Assembly: GCF_933775445.1 (NCBI RefSeq)
Contig: NC_065873.1
Location: forward strand, 23,994,001 to 24,058,000
DNA: 64,000 nt
Direction: 5' to 3'
Source: Argentina anserina
Lineage: Eukaryota; Streptophyta; Magnoliopsida; Rosales; Rosaceae
The notes below the pieces were generated by a model. That model did not search any database. It was not told where the DNA came from and saw nothing but the letters and a program-made list of their open reading frames with translations. The translations under genes and the position numbers were made by a program. This document shows positions 36,203 through 48,167 of this stretch, one piece after another; positions within the stretch are counted from its first letter, which is position 1; every line of letters starts with the position of its first letter.

Positions 36203-39200
36203 CTAACAATTGACTCCGCATTGACCTTTCGCTGCAGCTTTTGTGGCGTCGGACGTGAACGGGTCAATGCGCACCCATAGCAAGGAAAATATGGAAGCAA
36301 GGAGGATAGACCACACGATGACGATAGTAGGGGTACGATTTTGGCGACCCAACAGACCCTTCAAGAATGGGTATAGATGGGCAACGACCCACATGGCGAA
36401 AAACAGTTTACCAAAAAGTGGCCCCCAAGATTGGTACCCACTGTTTATGGCATACGAAACACCGGCCACGATACCTACCAAGTTCACAATGAGAACTGTG
36501 GTCGGAGGGATGAGAAGTGATGTCCATTTGAACACATAAAGCTCTGCGAAATCCCCATCCTCATCAGAGGCCTTAGATGTGACAGTGAAGTTGGTATCAA
36601 TCCCAGCAAGAACTTTTAGGAGACCTTGGAAGACAGCAAAAAGATGAGCAGATGTTCCACCAATGACCCAGAACTGTTCATTTCTCCACCAGTCATCAAT
36701 ACCGACTCCACTCCACCTAAGCTCAAGAATTCCAGTTGCGGCAATTGAAACGAAGAGAAGAATAAACCACATACTAGCAAAGTTGCTTATCTGCAAAAGA
36801 ATTTAACATACTTACTGCACAGTAAAAGTTGGTGCATTAAATTCAGTAAAAGTAAGATCAACCTAATTATGTACTTACCTCAGGAATGATGAACTTATTT
36901 GTGAGAAGGCAAAACGCAGGAAGCATACAGTATGCAATCAGTGGTATAGAGGTGAGGGGATAAACAATGGTATTGATGTATGCAATTCTCTCCAAAAGTT
37001 TCATTCTTCCATTGTAACCATACCATATGGGACAATGCCTGCTGAGCAAAATTTCAATAGATCCCAAGGCCCACCGAAGCACCTGGTTCAAACGATCAGA
37101 AAGATTGATGGGAGCAGACCCCTTAAATGCAGGGCGGGGAGGCATGCAATAGACTGATATCCAACCACGAGCGTGCATCTTAAACCCAGTTAAAATATCT
37201 TCAGTCACAGAACCATAGATCCATCCGATCTGGTGACAAAAAAGAATTCAACTATTGTGAATACAACTGCAACTCCATTCAATATCCTCCGCTTGAAGGC
37301 TACTATTTATATTACGAAATGAAAACTGGTAGGATGACTAGGATCAAAGTGCTACAATAACTAACCTCTTTTCCCCATTCAGTCTTGTCTTCATATCCAC
37401 AGCTTATGACATGTATTGCTTCCTTCAAAAGAGTTGCAGGGTTTGTTGTTGGTGGAATGCCCCCTTGTTCCATGAAGGTGGCTGCAATAAAAACCGGAGA
37501 TTGACCAAAACGCTTCTCTAAGCTCTTCTGAGACATAAGAAGGGACCTCTCATCATCATAACCTGCAGGGTAAGAATCTAGTTCACATTGCATGATATGT
37601 ATTGAGTAAATCACTATTCTGGTTTATCACAAAAATGGAATAATTTTAATGAAGCTGGTAAAGGATCCTGAACTAATTCAAAAGAGGAATCTACCTTCAA
37701 CGCCCTCCTCAATGTCTTCCATATTGAAAATGGGAATGGTAGATTCAGTTCTTTTGACAGCCCTCTTCTTGTCAATATACTTCTTATTGCTGGTCTTTCC
37801 CTTCTTTCTTGAACCACAACAACTCTTGATGATGATGTTTGGTTCCAAATCTTCCTCAGTCAAAACGGGATCATACCCATATAGAGCTTGCCTGTTGAAA
37901 CAGCAACCAGTTCCCACATATACTGGACCCTGGATGCCATCCAAACCTTTCAAGTTGATCTGCAAATAAGAAGAAACAACAATATTATTTTGCCGAAAAG
38001 ATGCATAATATGATATGCTAAATGTATTACAGAACAAGTAGGACTCACATCAAAGAAGACAATGTTACGATTGGCATATCGATCGTGCATATCAATCCCA
38101 TCGAAACGTTGAGGGAACTGTACATAGCAGGTCTTCTTTCCATAAGCTGGGTCCATCATGAAACACATGGCTTCCTTGACGGCTTTACTGTTATTGAAGT
38201 AGTGATCACAATCGACGTTCAAAAGATAGGCACCATTTGTCAAGACAGCTGAAACTCGAATCTACAAGGCACATGGTATATCACATCAGAAAGTTGAGAT
38301 GGTTTGGACATACAATTACTGATGCATAATGTGTAATGGTCCACTTGGTCAAGGAATTATTGAGGATCTTAATCAGGCATGTTGCATAGAAAGATCCTCG
38401 AGAGAGGTCATAAATAGAAGCTAGTGCTGAGCATTTATGCAGTTACACAAATGCATACCAATAAAAAGTGATTGAATAATCAAACTATAGTTCCAAGTCA
38501 GTCAAACTTTGGTTATCACACTCAGAAATGAAACAAAAGTAATAAACAAGTTCACAGTGGACCCTACCAAGGCATTCATTGCTCCAGCTTTCTTGTGATG
38601 CTGAAAGCCAGGTCTCTTCTCACGAGAGACATAAACAAGTCGTGGCAGCTCATTGCCATCCGTATCAAGGCCACCACTGTGGCCTAAGAAGACCTGCATT
38701 ATCACAAGAGCGTTAAAATAACTGTAACAGCAAAAATGAGGAGGCAGAAACCCAATACACTGAAGGAAGAATAAGAGTACCTGGATCATTCCAGGATGAT
38801 CCCTGGAGTTGTTCCCAGGCCATGGAGTCCCATCCTGCATTGTCCAACCTTCTTCAGGCATCTTTTGTGCCTTGAAAACCAAGGCATTGATCCTTACCTT
38901 GAATTCTTCATACTCTCTCTGTGGGTCAGACAGAGACACATTATTCTCCTTTTGAAGTGCTACCAACATACAAAGTTACCACAATCTACCCTGTAGGCTT
39001 TTTCTGAGCACTTGTGAAAGTAACCAAAACTTATCACTTACAGAACACCTAAAGATAGAAGCTACAAGACTATTACTTTTATTACAGCAACCAAGTTTGA
39101 ACACTTTTCCTTTTGAGTTGGATATGCAAAGGAACCAGAGAGATGATGTCTTAGCACGCCTATACTAATCTACATCCACATACTAAATGATGATGTCTTG

Positions 39201-41940
39201 TGACACATGCACATGATAATAGAGATACAAATTAAGAAATATGTATAAAGCAGGCTGTCGGGCAAAGAACCAAAATGCCCATTGTTTAAATTGAACATTT
39301 GAGAGAAAGTACTGACTTTGAGAAATCTATGCACATTACTCACCTTCATTGCTCTGCGCTCTTTTACAAACGAAGGCTGAATCTTGTCTTTTAAGTAATC
39401 AATTTTCTGAGCAAAATAAAACTCGGGAGCTCTAGGCTCAATGTTGTGTTTCTTGCAAAAGGGCACCCACTTTCTAGCAAATTCCGCAGTTTCAGAAAGG
39501 GACTCAAATGTCAACATTGCGGATCCATCATCTGACACATAGCAAGAAATTTTGTCCACAGGGTAGTCCACAGAAAGTATGGACAAAACTGTGTTGGCTG
39601 TAACCAGTGGCGGTTCTTTCATGGGATCCACTGTACTGACAAACACATCCACTGGGGCTAACTGAGATGGTTCTCCATCACGGTCATACCTGCAGTATAA
39701 AAAAGAACAGTATTCAGATAATTTCAAAATGATTTGTAAAAAAAAAGAAAAAAAAGAAACCATATCAACTGTAGATTGCCACTGATGATAAGTAGTTGAC
39801 CAACCTCAGTGCGAGCCTGTCTAGATAAGTCTCACGATTTATGGGAAACCATTTTGGAAACTGATCCAGAAGCCATGAAAATGCAAACCAAATCTCACAG
39901 ATGACTGATATTAGCCACAATGGATACGCATCTTTCACTGGGTGAGTTGCACGGTATTGCAAAAAGAAACCCAGAATGATAAGCCGAAGTATGATCACAA
40001 CACGATAAGGTGTCAGATGAGATGAAGAAATAGGAACAATACGACTCAAAGGCTGTCGAGCATCATCAGCCCTGGGATGAAAACAAAAAAATGTCATATA
40101 CAACGGAAAACTGAACCATATTGAAAAATTGTATGCAACAAGGAATTACATGTTTTCATTTCTCTTGCTTATCATGCAATGCATTCTCCAATAGTCATTA
40201 ATGTCTGTAGCTTTTGAAAAATTTGAATCTTATAACAGTGATAACAGATGTTCAACTCAGCAATTATAACCCAATCAGCAAGTTAAATACAGCCTTTTTC
40301 GACTCACATTTGGAGTTCTTCTCCATTTGAACCAGTGCCTTCCATGTCTCCTTTTCCTTCAGTGTATCTACTGGTCATCTGCATCATATTTTTGTCCTGT
40401 TTGAGTTTCCATCCTTCAACCCTTTCTTTCCAGTCAACATTTCCAAGCCCATAGGAGTTCAAGTCCTTTGAAGGATCTACTATTCTCACTGGAACTGTAA
40501 CAATATATAACATGATTAAATAGACAACTCAATTTAGCCATTTGTCAGAAGGCTTTCTTAATGAACATAAATAAATTTACCTGGCTGCCGTGGGTCCAGA
40601 GGACCTGATGTAGTACGCACAGATTGGTTGTCAGGTGTAGCACATGGAATCTCACCGGATACCTGGAGGGACTATGAAAATGTTAGTTTAAAAGACAGAT
40701 TTTGTTTTCTGATATATAAGCATTATCAAGATTCTTATTTGCTCAGTTGCCTACCGAATGTCCATTTGTGAGAAGGGGAATCGGTTGTCCAGATTCATGT
40801 CTAGACGAAGATGAGAGGTCAGGATCATCTCCTTGCCATTGTCGTCTTCCATTGCTAGTTCCTTGAGCATAATTGAACTCATTCTCAAGATCATCAATGT
40901 CATCCTCATCCTCATCTCCGTCCACCCGAGGACTCCCTAAAGTTCAAACTCTAGTTAACATGGTTGCAATCTGTGAAGTAAGCAATAAGTTCAACATGAA
41001 TAATGAAAAGAGAAGCCTACCTTTGTGCCTTTTATATCTAGTCTTGCATTGCGGACAAGCCTGGTTGCCATCTTTCCGCTCATACTCATAGCAAGGCCGA
41101 CAGACTGGGAACGCACACTCATTACAGGCAACAAAGACATCGCCAGTAGCTGTAAGTCCAACAGTGTCACCACAGATCTGACATATCTGGCCGTTCAGAT
41201 TCTTTGACGGCTTCGACTGCATTAACAAACGACAACGTTCAGAGACAAGTCAAAGCAAAGAGAGGCTCCTGGCTAAGCCATTCTTTCCAAACAGATCTCC
41301 CGTCAAAGCTCAAATTTTCGTAAGGGAAGTTAGTAACTTTAGTTAAGTGAGAATTGATCTGAAATCAGCTGAGATGAGTAAACTATCAAGATTTTAGAGT
41401 GACCGGGTTAAGCAATCCTTTTCGATCAGTCCACAAGTGTCCTCAATCAAGATACACACATCAGACATTGACCTTTAGTAGACACATTCCCCTCGCATAT
41501 GCGAAATCATATCAGCAATTTCATTATTGTTAAAACAAAGAGAGCAAATTTCAGTTGGCGAATCGAAACTCAAATCTCTATTTCAAAATGTGTTGCAACT
41601 AGGCTTTCTGGTCAAATCCAAGTCCATTTTCATGATCACAACTCACACTCCCAATCCAAACACCACTAATCAAGCAGTTGTGAAATCAAAGTCAAATCAC
41701 TGATCGTAAATGCACAACTAAATCATCAATTAAACAAGAGACTAAAATAATGAAAAAGAAAATGACACTGCCGACAGTCAGATCCACACACAACACTAGA
41801 AAAATTAAACCCAAAAATCACGATTCCAACAGAAAATCCAAATAGGTAAATGAACTTACGGAGCTATCGGAATCGTGACGAATCCGAACGAGTTCGTTCC
41901 TTTTGTAAGAGCCGGCGACCATCCCGGCATTGGCCTCCAT
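36203..41940 (-). CDS. CESA1: Cellulose synthase catalytic subunit, CESA1 type
   Basis: Fourteen exons (5' to 3': 41860-41940, 41021-41216, 40755-40936, 40581-40662, 40308-40494, 39805-40071, 39344-39689, 38781-38918, 38568-38693, 38049-38261, 37695-37959, 37366-37562, 36879-37229, 36203-36790); 1,072 aa, all in phase. The N-terminus [18 protein letters not shown] resembles Arabidopsis CESA1. Next come the RING-like zinc domain (CQICGD ... CPQCKTRY), the acidic variable region, two membrane helices, and the glycosyltransferase-2 core with [24 protein letters not shown] and QVLRW; then six more C-terminal helices, ending GQCGVNC. CESA1 is an obligatory subunit of the primary-wall cellulose synthase complex at the plasma membrane, using UDP-glucose. 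No missing catalytic residue. Confidence 0.95.
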
Positions 41941-42283
41941 GACTGGTTCTCAGTCCCTTGAGGTTTCTGAAATATTGGAAATCAGGGAAGAGAAGGAGAG
42001 AGATCTGAGAGTGTCGGTGTGGAAGGTGTGATGAGCAAGTGAGAGATCTTTGGCTCTCTCTTTCTCTATCTCTCTACTCATCGACAGCTTTCTCTTTTAT
42101 CAATTATTTTCTTTATTAACCGGCTCACCCGGTTGCCCGCTATCCAGCTCGCTTTTAGTAGTCATACAGTCACACTCTCCCTTGGTTGGTTTATACGCGT
42201 CTTCGGAATACGTATCACTCAGTGGTCTACAACTTGCAGTATTTTTCATTTTACTTTTTTTTTCAGATGAATATTATCATTCA
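41941..42283 (-). promoter_or_regulatory. CESA1 5' UTR/promoter region
   Basis: Immediately upstream of the CESA1 ATG, with GA/CT-rich leader sequence (about 41985-42075). No TATA box identified with confidence. Bounded on the right by a transposon. Confidence 0.4.
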
Positions 42284-42291
42284 ATCACGTC

Positions 42292-42814
42292 AAATGGTCT
42301 AAATAGAGGGTATCGGCATCGTATCGGTTTTGTAAAATAAGGATATAACGAGAATATATCGGATTTATCGTTTTTGCTAATTTTTAATTAAATTTAATAT
42401 ATTTATAAACATATACATCATAATATACCAAATAAACTTGAGAAATTAAAACTTATTGAAGTAAATGTACTAAATAAACTTCATAAAAAAATATTTGATT
42501 GTTTTGACAATTAAAATACATAAATAGTATTAATTAATAAAAAATAGAGGTGATCATTTATCATAAACTCTTTTGTCATCGAATGTTATCGACGAAATTT
42601 TCATTTTCTAAAAAAAAATTCAAAACGACGTGGTTTTAAAAAAAAAAACAAAAAAAACACTGATATATCGGGTCAAACTCGGTTTGACTCGATATATCGT
42701 CATTTGACTTGATTTTTCGGGTTGACCGATATAATGGACCGATAAGCAACTTATCGTATCGTTTTCTTAATATCGGGAGTATATCGAGGATATATCGGGA
42801 TATTTAGAACATTG
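42292..42814. mobile_element. Small hAT-like element with ATATCG-rich interior
   Basis: Inverted ends AAATGGTCTAAATA and TATTTAGAACATTG, flanked by near-identical 8-bp sequences ATCACGTC (42284-42291) and GTCACGTC (42815-42822). Subterminal regions are full of ATATCGG/CGATATA motifs on both sides. No protein. The right end is shared with the element at 62966-63540. Confidence 0.65.
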
Positions 42815-42822
42815 GTCACGTC

Positions 42823-43131
42823 TTCTACTCTTATCATAGTACTTATCGTTGGATAAATTACATAAGTGACTATGTGATTATATTAGTATTCCTCGAGGGA
42901 AGTGAAGATCGAACACTATTATTCATAGTCCGTTTACTTAAAATTAAATATTTAGTCAAGATTCTAAAGATACATAATAGACTTACAGAATATAAATTCA
43001 CAATATCTTATTATAATTGACATGTTTTTTACATTCTTTAAAATAACTCTTACTTGTAGCCCCCTATTTTTTTTGGGTAAGCGATCGTATATACATTCTA
43101 AAGATAAACACACAAAGTTTATAGAAAATGG
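42823..43131. other. AT-rich spacer between two transposons
   Basis: No gene or feature recognised. Confidence 0.4.
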
Positions 43132-43140
43132 TTTTGTTTA

Positions 43141-44213
43141 GGCATAAATGCCGATTTGCACCTCAAACTTGGTTGAAATTGTCAATTTGCACCCCGAACT
43201 TGCATTTGAGTCAATTTACCTCCTAAACTTGATAAAAATTGCCGATTTACACTCCGAACTTGTACTTGAGTCAATTGACCTCCTAAACTTGCTAAAAATT
43301 GCCGATTTGCACCCCATCCGTTAAATTTAACTGTTTCTATCTAATTTTGCGTCACATGTCATGCACATGAGGAGTAATGTTGTCATTATATATTTTATTC
43401 ATATTGAATAATTAAATAATTAATAACATTACTTAAGAGGAACACTTGCTACAATGTTTGTTTTTGCGAAACATGTTATTGATTTATATATTTATTATTT
43501 TATGTAATATGGTATGTTAAAAGATATTAGAAAAAATATAAATAAATAAATACATTGAAAATTAAAAATAAATGTGTGTTCCGAGAGAATTACTATTCTA
43601 CCATTGTGTGTGTCTTAGCCTTATTAGGTTTACTGTTAGAGATAGATTCGCATCTCTGTAATAGATTAGGACTCTGAATCCTACGGGATTGTGGTTATGT
43701 AATGCATATATATTGGCCTCATTATCAATCAATAAAGGGTTACGTTATGTTCTATTATTCTCGTTTTGTTCATCCTCCAACAATGTGTACATATAAAAAT
43801 ATATTTATACACAACACATTATATTTGAATGAGTGGGTATATTGAATATATAATTCAAAGTAGGGTTAATTAGGTAGAAAAAAGATGTAAATAAATAATT
43901 TGATTAACAAAATAATCCTCATTTTAAAGAATATTTTTATTTGTTTTTAAGAAAAATATAAATAGAAAATGACGACATTACTCTCATGTGCATGACATGT
44001 GACGCAAAATTGGATAGAAACAGTTAAATTTAACGGATAGGGTGCAAATCGGCAATTTTTACCAAGTTTAGGAGGTAAATTGACTCAAATACAAGTTCGG
44101 GGTGTAAATCGTCAATTTTTACCAAGTTTAGGAGGTAAATTGACTCAAATGCAAGTTCGGGGTGGAAATTGACAATTTCAGCTAAATTTAAGGTGCAAAT
44201 CGGCATTTATGCC
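43141..44213. mobile_element. Mutator-like non-autonomous element with ~250-bp TIRs
   Basis: A perfect 9-bp target duplication TTTTGTTTA (43132-43140 and 44214-44222) flanks ends GGCATAAATGCC and GGCATTTATGCC. The inverted repeats extend about 250 bp each (43141-43395 and about 43963-44213) and contain short internal tandem repeats of a phrase like GGAGGTAAATTGACTCAAAT. Long TIRs with 9-bp duplications are typical of Mutator-like elements. The interior holds a solo LTR. No transposase. Confidence 0.85.
43577..43782. mobile_element. Solo LTR nested in the Mutator-like element
   Basis: A 206-bp sequence from TGTTCCGAG to CTCCAACA (TG...CA ends) is flanked by the 5-bp duplication ATGTG (43572-43576 and 43783-43787). 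This is the signature of an LTR retrotransposon reduced to one LTR by recombination. Likely copia-type from its style; unproven. Confidence 0.75.
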
Positions 44214-44222
44214 TTTTGTTTA

Positions 44223-45583
44223 ATGTTTAAAAGACAGTTTGGTTAAGACGTCAAGTATAGGAGGAAGGTTTTACCTTCCCCTCCTCATATATGTATTCTC
44301 TCTGTTTCTTCCCCCACGCATATTGGATTATGGTTTCCCTAACCTCAGCTCCTATGAGATGATAACATCACTGACATGTCATCCAGCAATAATAAAGCAT
44401 GCAGTTGTTGTGCATAATTGAGTTGGTTTGAAACCATGACATCCGGTTAAATATAGACAAGTACATGTTTACCGGTTGAAGGTATCTATCAATAAGCAGC
44501 AAAAATTTGTTAATAAAATAGTATTAAGCTTTTGATTTTGCAGTTTGCTGTGATCAAGCTGTGTACCAACTGCGTCGGCATATGAACAAGCCATTTGCCT
44601 CTGTCGGTGCCTCACCCGCTATTTTTCATCTCATTCATTAGAAAATTGTCTTTCTAAAACCTCCTAACAACTACGGGAATCAATATGACTAACCATACTA
44701 CCAAGAGAAGTGATATTATTCTCTGTAATTAATATAGTAAGGCTACAAGTCAGTTACATACTCAACTCTAACCACAACAATCGACATTTTCTTTCATGTT
44801 GCAGATATGTTGTGCTCATGTTCATCCAATATCAAGGACAGCTCTGGTATGATAAAACAACACTGTAAATCTGTAATAGTGGCTCTTCATGATTAAAGGT
44901 GTAGAGAAACATGGACGATTTAATCATCGGTTCCTTGTTCTTTCATGTCTAGTTATTTTTCAAGACAATTTTCCAATTGTGTATTTGGAAAGCTAATAAA
45001 CTGGACATCATAACTGGTAGTTGGGAAATAAAACAGCCTTGCTTCCAAATCATACTCAGCTTCATGAACTATAATCCATGTCTAAAAGAAGATAGATATA
45101 ATGCTATTATTTTTCATTTAGTGATGCACTCAACTTCCTTTCATTACGCTTCTACAACATTTCTTCAAAGAAGAATTAGTAGGCAAACTCAAAACACATT
45201 TGTACTGGGTACTAATTTCCTCCACCCTAAGCTGCTATATTCACACCACCATGCGCGCCTTCTTCAATCCTTTAATGTTCACTAGTAATTCGTATTATGC
45301 ACGATGTGTCTTAGATTTTTTTGTAATATCTGCACATATTTGTCCCCAAAATTGGCAAAAAAAAAAAGTGCATTTAGGAAGAACAAGAAAGTGGCAAGCA
45401 AATGAAGCAACACTAGCTAGTGAAGATAACTTAAAAGGAAATGCTAATCTAAAATTAAGCATGCAAAGGCCTCTAGCGATAGGTTTCAGCTTAGCATGTT
45501 AAGAGTTGTATTGCCTCCCATATGTTCATCTCGGTAGCTGTATCCTTGCATCCTCTCAATCCCTCCTATCACACCCTATCTCA
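44223..45583. other. Intergenic and HY5 3' UTR
   Basis: No convincing gene; the last few hundred bases probably include the 3' UTR of HY5 (-). Confidence 0.45.
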
Positions 45584-47582
45584 TTAGGACCCCTCAGCAT
45601 TCACACCGTTACCTCCTCGCCGGCTTGCTGTTGTGTTCTTCAATATCTGCAACAAAAATACATAAACAGATGTCACCAGCTAATTAATAAACAAGTGGCG
45701 GGAAGCAGTATATAGCAACCTATAGAACAAAACCTTGCTACATACTTGACAGCTACACCCGATGGCACAACCGTAAATAAGTACGTACAGTGCCGGAAAC
45801 AGTAACCGATTCAGGAGCAATTATATTTAGGAAATCTATAGCTACTGTTACATTAGAGGTGCAGCATAATACAAGAAATCAAGGCTTTTGGCATAAACTT
45901 AAACTGGCCCAGAGACCAGTTTAAAACATGTTTTCCAACACTGTCGAGTCTCCAAGGACAAAGGCCTGTGAAGTTCCAGGACTACACTAACTAGTATGCA
46001 TTCACCATTCAACAAAATGATAAAGTACATAGCATGGGGGCCGTTTAATGATCAGACAGTCAAGTAAGTTATGCTGACAACACATATAAGCAATAATAGT
46101 ATGAACGTTGCGACAAATCCAAACAAGTAAAACTTTGCTCATGTACATTGGTACATTACTAACTTGCTACACATGGTGGTATCATGTGCATGTTGGACAC
46201 TAAAACTGCATACATGGCAAATGTTAAGAAGGATCATATATAAAAGGGATCCATAATGAATCCCTTATAATGACAAGATTCACATATGCAAACTTTGATT
46301 AATCATGCATCACCTCTATCCCTTATTTCATACATCACCTTTCCCCTTGAAGAGAAAATTATGCAGTAATGGATCAGGTGGAGTAGGCCCATAATTACAT
46401 ACATGTCCTTAAAGCTTTCCACACTCAATAAGTGCATACCTCAAGGCCCCAACAATCATCCCATTGTTCCGATCACATCAACAATGTTTTACTAGAATAC
46501 CCCTAAATGCAAACCTTTCTTTTTGTATCGGTTAAACATTAAGTCTCTGTGTCATCAGCAACACAAACATATTGAAATGCTACCAAATCGAATGCACTTT
46601 TCCAACAAGAATTAATATTACCATAATGATAGACAATGATGATGAATATGAAGTAGGGTAAGGAGAAAGATGTGGCATACATGTCTAAGCATCTGATTCT
46701 CATTCTGCGAAGTAGAGAGCTTCTCATCAAGCTCGGAATTCTTTTGCTCCAAGTCTTTCACTCTAACTTCCAAGTCACTCAAGTATGCCTTCTTCCTCTC
46801 CCTTGCTTGCTGAGCCGAAACTCTGTTCCTTAACAACCTGTTTAGTTTTGCAATACAAAAACCAGAATGCCAATGAGTTCGAGAAGGGGCAGAACAGTAA
46901 AATCAGCTACGAAAGCGGTGCAAAAGCTGAGCTCACCTCTTCAACCTCTTGCTCTCCTTATCAGCTGGGTTTCTTCCCCTCTTTCTCTGGCTCTCACCTG
47001 CCACTTGGACCCGGTCTGGACCAGCTACCGAACCGGCTTCCCTGCCAGAGACCGAAGCTCCGGATGCTCCAGCCGACTCGCCGCCAATCTCCGGCACTCT
47101 CCTGATCTCCTCATCACTTTCCATGCCTAGCATCCATGTAAAAAAAGTCGCATCTTTTTCAGGACCTCATATTTAAAACCCTGAACTCTTCATCCATATC
47201 TTTGCCTCAAAAGAACCAATCTGTATTCTTTAATATAATAACAATCTCCTTACCGTTTACCGGTAAACAATCAAAAACTCAGTAGAGTTAAATCCGCATT
47301 CTGTAAAACCCAGATTCATAATGAAAGAGCTAGAAACAAGTTCAAGCATGTTACAGAAAGAACTGAGCTTTGCCGCGAACAAACACCAATTGAACAAACC
47401 CAGATGGAAAATTAAGCAGGTTACAGCTTTCTTAATTAACAGAAGTAACAGAATTGAGTGATAATCTAACAAGTTTAATTACCTTCTTTAACTTCGAGCT
47501 GGAATGCAGAGCTGGACGACCTCTCGCTACTGGAAGGCAGAGAGCTCGCGGCAAGGGAGCTCGTCGCCTGGTCTTGTAACAT
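45584..47582 (-). CDS. HY5: HY5 (ELONGATED HYPOCOTYL 5) bZIP transcription factor
   Basis: Four exons: 47483-47582, 46937-47126, 46681-46837, 45584-45646; 169 aa in phase. The N-terminus is Ser-rich ([20 protein letters not shown]). The segment [15 protein letters not shown] has the casein-kinase-2-like acidic site and the VP core that COP1 recognises. The bZIP follows: basic region [21 protein letters not shown] and a leucine zipper with heptad leucines ([20 protein letters not shown]). It ends [10 protein letters not shown]5 is a nuclear master activator of photomorphogenesis that binds ACGT-containing elements; COP1 targets it for degradation in darkness. The third intron is long (about 1.03 kb). 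Nothing is missing. Confidence 0.95.
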
Positions 47583-48159
47583 TTGATCCAAAACAGAATA
47601 AATAATCGACAGAGAAAATGGAAAGAATAGATCTTTGTTTGAGTTCCAAGTGAGAGAAAATGGAAAGAGCGGGACTTTAATGTTTCATTAGAGTAAATAA
47701 GAGAGGCGGGCTCTGCAAGTGGCGTCGTGGAGCACTCTGAGCCATATAGAGGAGGATGAATCAAAGGTTTGCAGAGTCAGATCGTGGAGGAATGGGGAGC
47801 GTTGGATTGGGTTGAGACCTAAGGGATGGTGTGGAAGTTGGGTGGGAGATGCAATGAATTGGGACCACGGTATGTGCTGGATGGAAGTGCATGTGTTTCT
47901 AGAATTCTAGATTTCGGTAAAGCATAAACTATACGGAGAGACAATAGAGTAGAGTGATCATATGGAACTTTTAGCATGTTAATTTGGTACCTGCATTGTG
48001 CGTGTTGATAATGAGAGAGCTTCATTAGTGAGATTCTGTTAAAATGTGTTTGAGCAAGAGGTTTCAATTTTTCACTAGTGATCAGGGTTCCTAGGCTTCC
48101 AAGAAATCAGACAATTGACTAAGCAGTTAATTTATCATTCAACTCAATACTTAGCGCAA
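47583..48159. other. HY5 promoter region
   Basis: Upstream sequence of HY5, ending at the target site of the second satellite-bearing transposon, so the insertion lies within about 600 bp of the HY5 start codon. No TATA box assigned. Confidence 0.45.
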
Positions 48160-48167
48160 CCACCACA